A stretch of 38,926 bases of DNA from an uncultured Saprospiraceae bacterium (lineage in GTDB: Bacteria > Bacteroidota > Bacteroidia > Chitinophagales > Saprospiraceae), in assembly GCA_937928045.1 (NCBI GenBank), contig CALFWO010000071.1, forward strand, positions 1 through 38,926. The letters are read 5' to 3'. Shown one piece after another: positions 26,983 through 35,560 of the stretch (the stretch's first letter is position 1; every line of letters starts with the position of its first letter). The translations under genes were made by a program, and so were the position numbers. The notes beneath the pieces were generated by a model. The model was not told where the DNA came from. It ran no database searches and saw only the letters and a program-made list of their open reading frames with translations.

Positions 26983-29900
26983 ATGAAATTCAAACATCTC
27001 TTTTTAGCAATTGCTCTATTAAGCTCTTGTAATATCCTAAATGCTCAACTCGCAAATGGTTCAATTGCCCCGAATGTTACTTTCAGCGACTTGAATGGTA
27101 ATACCCATGAATTGTATGATATTTTGGACCAAGGCAAATCAGTAATTTTTGATGCTATGGCGACATGGTGTGGCCCCTGTTGGAATTATCACAACTCTCA
27201 AGTTTTAAAAACGATTTACAATACATATGGTCCAGCAGGTACCAATGAGGTAGAAGTCTTTATGGTCGAGGCTAGTCCAAGTACTACACAACCTTGCCTT
27301 TATGGTCCCAATAATTGTAATGGTGGAACAATTGGCGACTGGGTAACAGGAACTCCTTATCCCATCGTGCATATTCAGTCCGATAATGCACCCTCTTTTA
27401 GTAGTGATTACAATATTCCTGGTTATCCAACTTTGTACAAAGTTTGTCCAAACAAGAAAATTTATAGAATTACTACCGGAGGAACACAAATTTGGATTGA
27501 TTGGATCACAAGTTGTTCTTTAGAAGGAGAGGGAACGGTAAGTAATTCAATTTGCTTTAATGATGGACTCGGAGGTGTTGATCTTGATGTTACAGGTGGA
27601 TTAGGCAACAAAACTTATAATTGGAGCAATGGTTCCACAAGTCAAGATTTAAATGGTGTTGATCCTGGTTCATACAGTTGTACAATTACGGAAGCCCAAG
27701 GTCATTCGATCGAAGTTGGACCGTTTGTAGTAGACGGTTCTTCTAGCCCGTTGGATGTTAATCTGCTTCAGGTAGTAGATGTGCCTTGTTTCGGAGACAA
27801 TACAGGAATGGCATTTACAAGTACCTCCGGCGGAGCAGCTGGATATTCTTACAATTGGAATAATGGAACTCAAGGTCCTGATTTGATGAATGTTTTTGCA
27901 GGCAATTATACTTTGTCAGTTACAGATAATCTTGGTTGTGAAGAAACATTGCCTGTTGAAATTTTTTCACCGACTCCTTTGCTTGTTGATGGGATAAGTA
28001 ATAGTGAAAACTGTGGTCAGATGGATGGCTCGATTTCACTCTTTGGAGCAGGAGGTACTGGATCCTATGAATATGACATTGGAAATGGACCCCAAGGAAG
28101 TAATGTATTTTTAAACTTATCCGCAGGGCCTTACGAAGCTACAATTACTGATGAAAATAATTGTACAGAGCAAGTACAAGTAGTGGTAGCGGCTGTCGCT
28201 GGACCAACGGCCGAAGCAGGACCAGATGCTGCTGTTGATTGTGCGAATCCATCCGTACAATTAGACGGTACGGGATCTACTACCGGTAATGATATTTCAA
28301 TCAATTGGACAACAACTGATGGTAATATTGATTCTGGCGCAAATACGCTTAACCCAACAGTTGATAGGTCAGGTACATATACAATTTCGATTACAAACAG
28401 CATTACGGGCTGCGTATCAACGGATGTGGTAACTGTTACTGGTGACAATGCAGTGCCAATGGCTGACGCTGGATCAGATGGAATAATTGATTGCAATAGC
28501 GCTACATATCTTTTGGATGGAAATGGTTCTTCTTCAGGAAGCCAATATTCTTATTCATGGAAAGACGATGATGGAAATGTTGTTGGCTCAAATGTAACCT
28601 ATGAAACTAGTCTAGCTGGTGAATACGAACTTATCGTAACCAATTCAGATAATGGTTGTACGGCAACTTCCTTGGCAACAGTTGTAGAAAATTTGGCTAG
28701 CCCAGATGCAGATGCAGGTTTGAATCAAACTATTGATTGTAATAATTCAACCGTAACATTGATCGGGACAACCAACGTTTCAAATCCGAGCTTTGAATGG
28801 AAAAATAGTAGCGGAACGATAGTTAGTACAGACTTCTCTATAGTCGTTAATGATGCAGATGATTACACCTTATCAGTTTTAAATACGGACAATGGTTGTT
28901 CTTCTGAAGATGTTGTTACAGTAAACGTCGATACAAATTTGCCAACTTCTGACGCAGGACCAAATGCCACTATCGATTGTAATAATAGTCAAGTTCAGCT
29001 TGGCGGAAATTCATCTTCGGGTAGCATGATTTCATATTCTTGGCTAGATGCAAATGACATGGTAGTTGGTACCAATGTAAATTTAGATGTTACCGAAGCT
29101 GGTTCATATCAGTTAATTGTTACTGATGGAGGTAATGGTTGCACAAGTTCTTCTTCTGCAAATGTGGATCTCGATACAGAAATTCCCTTGACAGATGCAG
29201 GTCAAGATTTAACCATCACTTGTGATAATAGTTCTGTGACTTTGGATGGAAATGGATCTGCTTCTGGTAGTCAATATAATTACGAGTGGCTAAATAGTAC
29301 TGGAACTGTAGTCGGACAAAACATAGAATATGAGGCCGTTCAAACAGATGTTTATACCTTGAGAATCACCAATTCAAATAATGGATGTATCGCTACGGAC
29401 CAAGCTGAGGTATTTGAAAATACAGAATTGCCTCTATCAAATGCTGGTTCCGATGGCCAAATAGACTGCTCATCTTCTTCAATCGAATTGAATGGATCTG
29501 GTTCTTCCGCTGGTTCACAATTTAGTTATATTTGGAGAAATGGTGCGGGTAATATTATTGGCAATGACCTAATTGTTGAAGTTTCGAATCCGGGTATTTA
29601 TTCATTAGAAGTTATTAATGAAGATAATGGCTGTAGCTTGGTAGACATGGCTACAGTAACTGCATCGACTGATTTTCCTTTGGTAGTTACGGATGTAGAT
29701 GGCGAATTGAATTGTGTGCAAAATACAGTTGAGCTATCAGGAAATGGTTCGAGTAATGGTTCAGATTATTCCTATTCTTGGTTAGATGAATCGGGAACAG
29801 AAATATCAAATGAAGTAGATGTTGATGTTAACGAATCAGGAACATATACACTAGTAATTTTAAATACAAGTAATGGTTGTGAGGCGAGTGAAGATGTCAT

Positions 29901-32274
29901 TGTAACTTCTAATACTGAATTGCCAGAGTCTATAATTGAAAATCCAAATTCTTTTGATTGCAATACTAGTAGCATATTGTTGGACGGAACCAATTCTTTG
30001 GGTGTTGATTTAAATTACAGTTGGAGAAATTCAGCAAATCAAGAAGTGGGAATCAATTCGACCTTAATGATTCAAAATCCGGGTACTTATTCATTGATTG
30101 TTTCTGATGGTGGAAATGGTTGCCTATCTGAAGCTACTTTTGTCCAAGTAATGGAACTACCTTCGGTTGCTATTTCACTTGTATCAAGTGCTGATGTACT
30201 TTGCTTCGGAGAATCAAATGGAAATGCAATTGTTGAAAGTTCAGGAGGGGTTGGAGGATATGAATATGAGTGGCCAGGTGGTGTATCTGGTGCTTCACAA
30301 ACAAATTTAAGTGCTGGAACTTATCAAGTTACTTCTACTGATCAAAATGGTTGTAGCGACGAAATAGAGGTAACGATCGATGAGCCTTCATTGTTAACGA
30401 TCTCAATCACCAGTTCAAATGAATCTGGTGATAATCTTAACGATGGATCTGCTAGTGCAATTGTTTCTGGTGGCACTGGTGTGGTATCATATGAATGGAG
30501 CAACAATGCCACTGGATCTAATATTGATCATTTGGCTCCGGGAGTATATACAGTAACAGTTTCAGATGAAAATGGATGTACAGTAGAGGAAATTGTTAAC
30601 ATTAGCAGCTTTGATTGTTTGTTAGAAGTTAATTCATCTTTTACGAATGTATCTTGTAATGGAGGAAATGATGGAAGTATTATTTTAAACATACCGCAGG
30701 GTACTGCAAATACTTTTTCTTGGAACAACGGACTTTCAAGTTCTAATTTGAACGGACTAGCGCCAGGAGTATACAGTTATACTGTAACAGATATTAACAA
30801 CTGTGATGTCTTAGGACAAGTAGAAATTTTTGAACCACCGCTTTTAACCAGTGAGATTGTGAATGTTCAAAACATAGCATGTGGTTCAGGACAATCGGGT
30901 ATGGCTACTGTAAATGTTGCAGGAGGTACAGGAGTATATACATTCCTTTGGTCTAATGGAGAAACAACTGCCACAGCAATGCAATTGACAGCAGGCAATC
31001 ATTCAGTTATGGTAACTGACGAAAATGGCTGTTCTGTGAATAACATTGTATCTATTGAAGCAGATGATATGATTGCGCCGCATGCAGTTACTCAGAATAT
31101 CGAAGTGGCCATCAATGAAAATGGATTGGCATTTATCAGTGTTGCAGATATCAACGCAGGAAGTTCAGACAATTGTGGAATAGCAAACTTAAGTCTAAGT
31201 CAAAATACTTTTGACTGTTCTGAATTGGGTGAGCAGGTAATTGAATTGACAGTTGAGGATTTGTCAGGAAACACTAATACGGCAACGGCAGTTGTAAATG
31301 TGATTGACAATATTGCACCTGAAATAACTTGCCAACCCAATTTATTTACAAATAGTTGTTCGGCTATTCAATATGATATTCCAGTAGCAACAGATAATTG
31401 TTCTGTAAATATAGAGTTGATAGAAGGCTTACCATCAGGCTCAATTTTTCCAGTGGGGTCTCATGTCATTACTTATCGTGCTGTTGATCCATCAGGGAAT
31501 ATGAATACCTGTACCTTTGAAATTACAGTAATAAACGATTTAGTTAGTTCTACAATGTCTAACGATGTTTTATGTTACGACGAGGCTACAGGATCAGCAT
31601 CAGTTATGGTAACTGGCGGTACACCAGGATATCAATATCTATGGGATAATGGACAACAGACAGCAACTGCAACAGGATTGCTGGTTGGTAACTACTCCGT
31701 GACGGTAACGGATAACACGGGATGTACTTCTGAGCAATCGGTGTTCGTTGATGAACCAGAAGAATTAATTTTTGAAGTTAATGAATTGATTAATGATACA
31801 AATGGTCAAGGCATTGGATCAATCTCAGTAACGGCTTCGGGAGGTGTTCCTGGCTATGGTTATACTTGGACCAAAGATGGTGTCTTCTACAGTAATGATG
31901 AAGACTTGATAGGATTAACTGCTGGGAATTATGGACTTGAAGTTATCGATGCCAATGGATGTATTGAGCAGAAATTTGGACTCAATATTGACAACATGGT
32001 TCCAACTCAAAATATTGAACTGTTGAATCAAATTAGAATGATGCCCAATCCTACTGCAGGGTTACTGCTAATCAACTTTGAGTTTGACGAACAGCAAACA
32101 GTAAGTATGGAATTGATTGATTTACATGGAAGCGTTTTACGATCATTTGATTATGGTAAAACAGATTTGGATTACAAAACGGTAGACTTGTCTGAATTTC
32201 CTGATGGAGTTTATCTCATTCAATTTCAAGTGAACCAAGAGTTCGTTTCTAAAAGAATTGTCGTTCAACATTAA
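26983..32274 (+). CDS. Giant T9SS-secreted protein: thioredoxin-fold, tandem repeats, SprB and HYR domains
   Basis: 1763 residues, exported and probably surface-bound or released by the type IX system. Order: signal peptide (1-22); redoxin/thioredoxin-like domain (about 27-180) with active-site WCGPCW (Cys63, Cys66) and cis-Pro in GYPTLYKV; three SprB-like repeats (about 190-405, each with C.G..G and Y.W.NG..); eight tandem repeats of about 81 residues (410-1062), each with a DC near its start and an NGC near its end; four more SprB-like repeats; a HYR-like region (about 1365-1515; DNIAPEITC, GSHVITYRAVDPSGN); two last SprB-like repeats; and a type A sorting domain (about 1682-1763; MPNPTAG...GVYLIQF...KRIVV). 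A substrate or adhesion role is not known. Terminator follows. Confidence 0.88.
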   Translation: MKFKHLFLAIALLSSCNILNAQLANGSIAPNVTFSDLNGNTHELYDILDQGKSVIFDAMATWCGPCWNYHNSQVLKTIYNTYGPAGTNEVEVFMVEASPSTTQPCLYGPNNCNGGTIGDWVTGTPYPIVHIQSDNAPSFSSDYNIPGYPTLYKVCPNKKIYRITTGGTQIWIDWITSCSLEGEGTVSNSICFNDGLGGVDLDVTGGLGNKTYNWSNGSTSQDLNGVDPGSYSCTITEAQGHSIEVGPFVVDGSSSPLDVNLLQVVDVPCFGDNTGMAFTSTSGGAAGYSYNWNNGTQGPDLMNVFAGNYTLSVTDNLGCEETLPVEIFSPTPLLVDGISNSENCGQMDGSISLFGAGGTGSYEYDIGNGPQGSNVFLNLSAGPYEATITDENNCTEQVQVVVAAVAGPTAEAGPDAAVDCANPSVQLDGTGSTTGNDISINWTTTDGNIDSGANTLNPTVDRSGTYTISITNSITGCVSTDVVTVTGDNAVPMADAGSDGIIDCNSATYLLDGNGSSSGSQYSYSWKDDDGNVVGSNVTYETSLAGEYELIVTNSDNGCTATSLATVVENLASPDADAGLNQTIDCNNSTVTLIGTTNVSNPSFEWKNSSGTIVSTDFSIVVNDADDYTLSVLNTDNGCSSEDVVTVNVDTNLPTSDAGPNATIDCNNSQVQLGGNSSSGSMISYSWLDANDMVVGTNVNLDVTEAGSYQLIVTDGGNGCTSSSSANVDLDTEIPLTDAGQDLTITCDNSSVTLDGNGSASGSQYNYEWLNSTGTVVGQNIEYEAVQTDVYTLRITNSNNGCIATDQAEVFENTELPLSNAGSDGQIDCSSSSIELNGSGSSAGSQFSYIWRNGAGNIIGNDLIVEVSNPGIYSLEVINEDNGCSLVDMATVTASTDFPLVVTDVDGELNCVQNTVELSGNGSSNGSDYSYSWLDESGTEISNEVDVDVNESGTYTLVILNTSNGCEASEDVIVTSNTELPESIIENPNSFDCNTSSILLDGTNSLGVDLNYSWRNSANQEVGINSTLMIQNPGTYSLIVSDGGNGCLSEATFVQVMELPSVAISLVSSADVLCFGESNGNAIVESSGGVGGYEYEWPGGVSGASQTNLSAGTYQVTSTDQNGCSDEIEVTIDEPSLLTISITSSNESGDNLNDGSASAIVSGGTGVVSYEWSNNATGSNIDHLAPGVYTVTVSDENGCTVEEIVNISSFDCLLEVNSSFTNVSCNGGNDGSIILNIPQGTANTFSWNNGLSSSNLNGLAPGVYSYTVTDINNCDVLGQVEIFEPPLLTSEIVNVQNIACGSGQSGMATVNVAGGTGVYTFLWSNGETTATAMQLTAGNHSVMVTDENGCSVNNIVSIEADDMIAPHAVTQNIEVAINENGLAFISVADINAGSSDNCGIANLSLSQNTFDCSELGEQVIELTVEDLSGNTNTATAVVNVIDNIAPEITCQPNLFTNSCSAIQYDIPVATDNCSVNIELIEGLPSGSIFPVGSHVITYRAVDPSGNMNTCTFEITVINDLVSSTMSNDVLCYDEATGSASVMVTGGTPGYQYLWDNGQQTATATGLLVGNYSVTVTDNTGCTSEQSVFVDEPEELIFEVNELINDTNGQGIGSISVTASGGVPGYGYTWTKDGVFYSNDEDLIGLTAGNYGLEVIDANGCIEQKFGLNIDNMVPTQNIELLNQIRMMPNPTAGLLLINFEFDEQQTVSMELIDLHGSVLRSFDYGKTDLDYKTVDLSEFPDGVYLIQFQVNQEFVSKRIVVQH
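28210..30168 (+). repeat. Eight in-frame tandem repeats, about 245 bp each
   Basis: Within the giant gene, eight consecutive units of 80-82 codons follow the pattern (A/S)DAG...(I/V)DC...L.GNGSS.GS..SY.W......VG........G.Y.L.V.N..NGC......V....LP. The first lacks the NGC glycine spacing slightly (TGC) and the seventh and eighth lose the DAG start. Units have diverged at DNA level, so the array is old rather than a recent slippage product. Each encodes a PKD/Ig-like beta-sandwich with one probable disulfide. Confidence 0.85.
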
Positions 32275-32286
32275 AACTGGTCATAA

Positions 32287-32327
32287 ATAAAAAAGCTCAG
32301 GCAAACATTTTGCCTGAGCTTTTTTAT
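32287..32327 (+). terminator. Intrinsic terminator after giant gene
   Basis: A near-perfect hairpin, AAAAGCTCAGGCAAA then CAT then TTTGCCTGAGCTTTT, is followed by a T run, just after the stop of the giant secreted protein gene. The A run on the left would also permit termination from the other direction. Confidence 0.92.
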
Positions 32328-32413
32328 TGCGATATTGTTTTCATGTAAATCAATGTATTATTTGATCATTTTTTAATGTTGTCTTTTAGGTTTTAAAATT
32401 CAAACCAACTATC

Positions 32414-33142
32414 ATGTTAATCTTTGGGCAATACTCATTTTCGATTGATGAATACACAGGGTTTGAGATTAATCTTCCCAATGTATTTGAAAGGAATGAT
32501 TTTGTGCAATTGAAAGTTAGTGTATTTCATGTCTTTTGGATCCCATTGTTTCCTTTTAATAAACAATGGGTATTGACACGCAATGGAGAAGAACTCGTAG
32601 TGAATCCAGAAGCAAGTAAACTTTTAGATAGACATAAAGGAAGAAAAAGAGTTCCCTGGTATTCCTTTTCTTGGTTGTTTCTCATTCCTGTCTTATTTAT
32701 TTTTTACTCAGTATATTCCAAAGTGGATGAAAGGATTAAGCATAAGCAAAGGGTAGCCAATAACACAAAATGGATTCAAAAAAAGACGGATGCCATTATG
32801 AATCCTGAGAAAGGAGATTACTATGTCATAACAAATGTTGAATACCCCAGTTCAGTTTTTAAAGTGATCGATTTTAGTAGAGACTCCACAATTATTCAAG
32901 TTCCAACTGTGAAGGAACAACTATATTGGGGAGGAGGAAATTTTTCAAAATGGGATGATTATTTTGCTGATGGATCTAAAGGCTTTCGCAAAGTTCGGGT
33001 AGCAAAAGAAGATCTCGATGCAGCCTGTACAAAAAATGTTGAAAATTTATCCAGATTTAAAGGAGCACCAATCCCTGGGGTAACTGACGGAAGGCTTTTG
33101 AAAATAGACAGGGTAGAGCGAAGGCGTAAAAATCGAAACTAG
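32414..33142 (+). CDS. Hypothetical membrane-anchored protein
   Basis: A 242-residue protein I cannot assign. The N-terminal 75 residues look like a small beta-rich cytoplasmic domain (FHVFWIPLFPFNKQWVLTRN). This is faintly like the stretch found after the metal site in some zinc-ribbon membrane proteins, but with no cysteines here. One transmembrane helix follows (about 83-101, YSFSWLFLIPVLFIFYSVYS). The rest is a soluble, probably extracytoplasmic C-terminal domain of about 140 residues (YYVITNVEYPSSVFKVIDFS, then VKEQLYWGGGNFSKWDDYF). It converges on the second porT copy, 19 bases apart. No function can be proposed. Confidence 0.6.
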   Translation: MLIFGQYSFSIDEYTGFEINLPNVFERNDFVQLKVSVFHVFWIPLFPFNKQWVLTRNGEELVVNPEASKLLDRHKGRKRVPWYSFSWLFLIPVLFIFYSVYSKVDERIKHKQRVANNTKWIQKKTDAIMNPEKGDYYVITNVEYPSSVFKVIDFSRDSTIIQVPTVKEQLYWGGGNFSKWDDYFADGSKGFRKVRVAKEDLDAACTKNVENLSRFKGAPIPGVTDGRLLKIDRVERRRKNRN

Positions 33143-33161
33143 TTTTTGCAAACAGACTTAC

Positions 33162-33905
33162 TTATCCTTCGAAGTGTAATGAAATGGTCCAAACTCTAGA
33201 TTCTAATTTCTCAAGTACTTTAGACTGAATGAGATTTTGATCCTGTATTAGCAAGTTACCCAAGCCATGGCTGAATTTTATTTCTGGGGAGAAAATAAAG
33301 TAGGGTAGAAAAAATTGAACGCCCGCGCCAAATTCAAAAGCAAAATCTGAAGCTGATACTTTGACCAAATTATCGGCTTGTAGAACATCAGCGTTGTTAG
33401 CTAAGTCGTAAGAGTATTTTACTCCTGCAATTACAAACATTCGCTTGTCATTATAGACAGCTGATTTGTATCTAATATGAAAAGGGGTTTCCACTAGGAC
33501 CCCAGCAAAAGGTTGGTCAAATACACTTTCTCCAGTTTCGGTTAATCTATATTCTAGTCTTCGTTCGGTAAAAGAAAGAGTTGGAAGAAATCTAAAATCA
33601 AAATATTTTCCGACTTTGAAATTGGTGACAATACCTAAATTTAATCCGGGACCTCCACCAGAATTCGACCCTGCAATACTTTCGTTTAAAATAAGATCTT
33701 TAGAATGAAAAGCTTTGAAGTTTGCAGAATTATATCCTAAAGTGATTCCAAAATAAACCGGTTTTTGTTCAAAGTTAAGGTAATTGATTGTTCCGCTATT
33801 TCTTGTTTGTGCATTAATGGTCTTAACGGAAAGGAATAATATTAAGAGAAATCCAAGTTGTGACAATTTGGAAAAACATAAATATTGTAAGCGAACAGTA
33901 TTCAT
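33162..33905 (-). CDS. PorT-family outer membrane protein, second copy
   Basis: A 247-residue beta-barrel protein with a signal peptide (about residues 1-33, ending VKTINAQ). It closely resembles the gene immediately upstream: roughly two thirds of residues match by eye, including YFGITLGYN, GKYFDFRFLPTLSF, GVLVETPFHIRYKS, RMFVIAGVKYS, DFAFEFGAGVQ and PYFIFSPEIKFSHGLGN. PorT (SprT) is an outer membrane component of the type IX secretion and gliding system. An in-frame ATG at 33920 is possible, but 33905 gives a cleaner signal. A terminator (34048-34083) separates it from the first copy, so it should be expressed independently. It is the more divergent-looking copy by genomic position; which copy serves T9SS is not known. 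Confidence 0.82.
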   Translation of the reverse strand: MNTVRLQYLCFSKLSQLGFLLILFLSVKTINAQTRNSGTINYLNFEQKPVYFGITLGYNSANFKAFHSKDLILNESIAGSNSGGGPGLNLGIVTNFKVGKYFDFRFLPTLSFTERRLEYRLTETGESVFDQPFAGVLVETPFHIRYKSAVYNDKRMFVIAGVKYSYDLANNADVLQADNLVKVSASDFAFEFGAGVQFFLPYFIFSPEIKFSHGLGNLLIQDQNLIQSKVLEKLESRVWTISLHFEG

Positions 33906-33990
33906 ATGGCTAATTATCAAGAACCAAATAATATTATAATCTTAATTGGAACGAATGATTAAGAAGGCTATTGTTATTGCTACTATGAAT

Positions 33991-34017
33991 TCTCGAAGTA
34001 TGAAGAGAAAAAGTCAG
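33991..34017 (-). pseudogene. Possible porT 3'-end remnant
   Basis: On the minus strand this short stretch encodes Leu-Thr-Phe-Ser-Leu-His-Thr-Ser, against Leu-Thr-Ile-Ser-Leu-His-Phe-Glu at the C terminus of the upstream porT. At DNA level ATGAAGAGAAA plus AGTCA match 34114-34130 with one mismatch between them. It lies in the gap between the two porT genes and looks like a vestige of a third copy or a duplication breakpoint. It is very short, so this is tentative. Confidence 0.35.
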
Positions 34018-34047
34018 TAGTTAATCAACGGAGTAAATCCGAGCAAT

Positions 34048-34083
34048 AAAAAAGCCTCGGTGAAAATTCACCGAGGCTTTTCT
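34048..34083 (-). terminator. Terminator between the two porT genes
   Basis: A hairpin of AAAAGCCTCGGTGAA and TTCACCGAGGCTTTT with an AA loop, flanked by A and T runs on the appropriate sides, lies just after the stop of the first porT (minus strand). It separates its transcript from that of the second copy. Confidence 0.9.
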
Positions 34084-34101
34084 TACCATCAATGTTTTTT
34101 C

Positions 34102-34821
34102 TTATCCCTCAAAATGAAGAGAAATAGTCAACCCTCGAGAAACCAATTTCTCTAAGACATTTGATCGCTCTAGATTGTTATCGTAGATCAGCACATTTCC
34201 TAAACCATGACTGAATTTAATTTCTGGCGAAAAGATAAAATATGGAAAGAACATCTGAACACCAGCACCGAACTCGAAAGCAAAATCTGTCGGCGCAATT
34301 TTGACCAATTCATCTGCTTGTCGTACCCTTGAATCAGACGCAACGTCAAAGGAGTATTTTACTCCAGCTATGACAAACATTCGCAAATCATTGAAGACTT
34401 CCGATTTGTACCGGATGTGAAAAGGAGTCTCGACCAATACCCCTTCTACCCGTTGACCGAAAGAAACCGAATTGGTATTGGTGCCTTCATAATTAAGATT
34501 TCTCTCTATAAAAGATAAGGTAGGAAGGAATCTAAAGTCAAAGTACTTACCAATTTTCAGATTAGTGACTATCCCGAGGTTAAAACCAGGTCCTCTTACT
34601 CCTTGAGACAAAGCTATGCTGTCATTCAAGATGAATTTGTCTGAATGGAATACTTTGAAATTCGAGGTGTTGTACCCCAGTGTTATTCCAAAGTAATATG
34701 GTTTTTGCTCAAAACTGAGAAAATTGTAAGTTCCTTTGTTTTTCGCTTGTGCATCTGCAGATCCGAATGAGCAGCAAAGTACCAGCGCAAGAATTACTTG
34801 CTTGCTGTATAAACTGAACAT
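34102..34821 (-). CDS. porT: PorT-family T9SS outer membrane protein
   Basis: A 239-residue outer membrane beta-barrel of the PorT/SprT family, needed in other Bacteroidota for type IX secretion and gliding. The signal peptide is MFSLYSKQVILALVLCCSFGSADAQ. The barrel strands alternate aromatic and polar residues (YYFGITLGYNTSNFKVFHS, KYFDFRFLPTLSF) and the protein ends on the barrel-closing TISLHFEG. The start at 34821 gives a standard signal peptide and overlaps the 3' end of ubiE by 28 bases; 34845 is an alternative. Adjacency of porT to ubiE is, from memory, common in Bacteroidota, which makes this copy the likely ancestral one. A second copy follows downstream. Confidence 0.87.
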   Translation of the reverse strand: MFSLYSKQVILALVLCCSFGSADAQAKNKGTYNFLSFEQKPYYFGITLGYNTSNFKVFHSDKFILNDSIALSQGVRGPGFNLGIVTNLKIGKYFDFRFLPTLSFIERNLNYEGTNTNSVSFGQRVEGVLVETPFHIRYKSEVFNDLRMFVIAGVKYSFDVASDSRVRQADELVKIAPTDFAFEFGAGVQMFFPYFIFSPEIKFSHGLGNVLIYDNNLERSNVLEKLVSRGLTISLHFEG

Positions 34822-35534
34822 ATTCCGAAGGTGAGTCCTTCCCATGAAGTAGATTTATAACCTGTTTTATTCAATACCTCCTCAAATGCCTTGCCATCCG
34901 GAAAAGCTTGAACAGATTTGTACAAATAACTATACGCAGAAGCGTCCTTAGATGTTATTCTTCCAATTTGTGGCAAGATATACTTAAAATAGAAGTTGAA
35001 AAGCTGTTTTATTGGAAAAATTGTTGGCTTCGAAAATTCCAACACCACTAATTTCCCATTTGGCTTTAAAACTCGGTTCATTTCTAGCAATCCGCGTTCT
35101 AAATTTTCAAAGTTTCTTACCCCAAAGGCAACGGTAATAGCATCAAAGCTATTGTCATCATAAGGCAAATTCTCAGAATCTCCTTCAACTAATTCAATTA
35201 TGGGGTCTAAATCGCGCTTAGTGATCTTTTTTCTGCCAACTTCTAACATTTCATGCGAAATGTCCAATCCAATAATCTTTGTTGGATTAAGTTGTTTGGC
35301 CATTTCAATTGCCACGTCTGCCGTTCCTGTTGCTACATCCAGTATATAAGTTGGATTGGCGGTTTTTAATTGAGCGATGGCCTTTTTCCTCCATCTCACA
35401 TCAATCCCTAAGGATAAAAAGCGATTGAGGAAGTCATAATAGGGGGCAATGCGGTTGAACATGCGGGATACCTGCTTCTTCTTACCATCTTCTTCCTGTT
35501 CATAGGGTTTAACCAATTCTTTTTCTACTGCCAT
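34794..35534 (-). CDS. ubiE: Demethylmenaquinone methyltransferase
   Basis: SAM-dependent methyltransferase (246 residues; UbiE/MenG) that does the final C-methylation of demethylmenaquinone. The family N-terminal signature FNRIAPYYDFLNRFLSLGIDVRWR is present, with SAM motif I ILDVATGTADVA, motif II in FDAITVAFGVRNFENLERGL and the C-terminal KPNGKLVVLEFSKP. Bacteroidota use menaquinone, so the menaquinone role is the likely one; some annotators call it menG. Its 3' end overlaps porT, suggesting translational coupling. A minus-strand TAACTTTG promoter box lies just upstream, inside the gap to the DUF1295 gene. Confidence 0.94.
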   Translation of the reverse strand: MAVEKELVKPYEQEEDGKKKQVSRMFNRIAPYYDFLNRFLSLGIDVRWRKKAIAQLKTANPTYILDVATGTADVAIEMAKQLNPTKIIGLDISHEMLEVGRKKITKRDLDPIIELVEGDSENLPYDDNSFDAITVAFGVRNFENLERGLLEMNRVLKPNGKLVVLEFSKPTIFPIKQLFNFYFKYILPQIGRITSKDASAYSYLYKSVQAFPDGKAFEEVLNKTGYKSTSWEGLTFGICSVYTASK

Positions 35535-35551
35535 TGCTTCATTTTATATTA

Positions 35552-35559
35552 CAAAGTTA
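35552..35559 (-). promoter_or_regulatory. TAnnTTTG box upstream of ubiE
   Basis: On the minus strand TAACTTTG is an exact match to the -7 consensus, 17 bases before the ubiE ATG. It could drive ubiE-porT independently of the DUF1295 gene. A -33 box is not clear. Confidence 0.4.
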
Positions 35560-35560
35560 C

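Noticed and set aside
28131-28496. 121-codon minus-strand frame inside the giant gene
   Set aside because: Repetitive Thr/Ser/Pro/Val translation mirrors the sense repeats.
28210-30168. Recent tandem expansion or assembly artefact
   Set aside because: The eight units have diverged strongly in DNA and protein sequence, so they are old, natural repeats.
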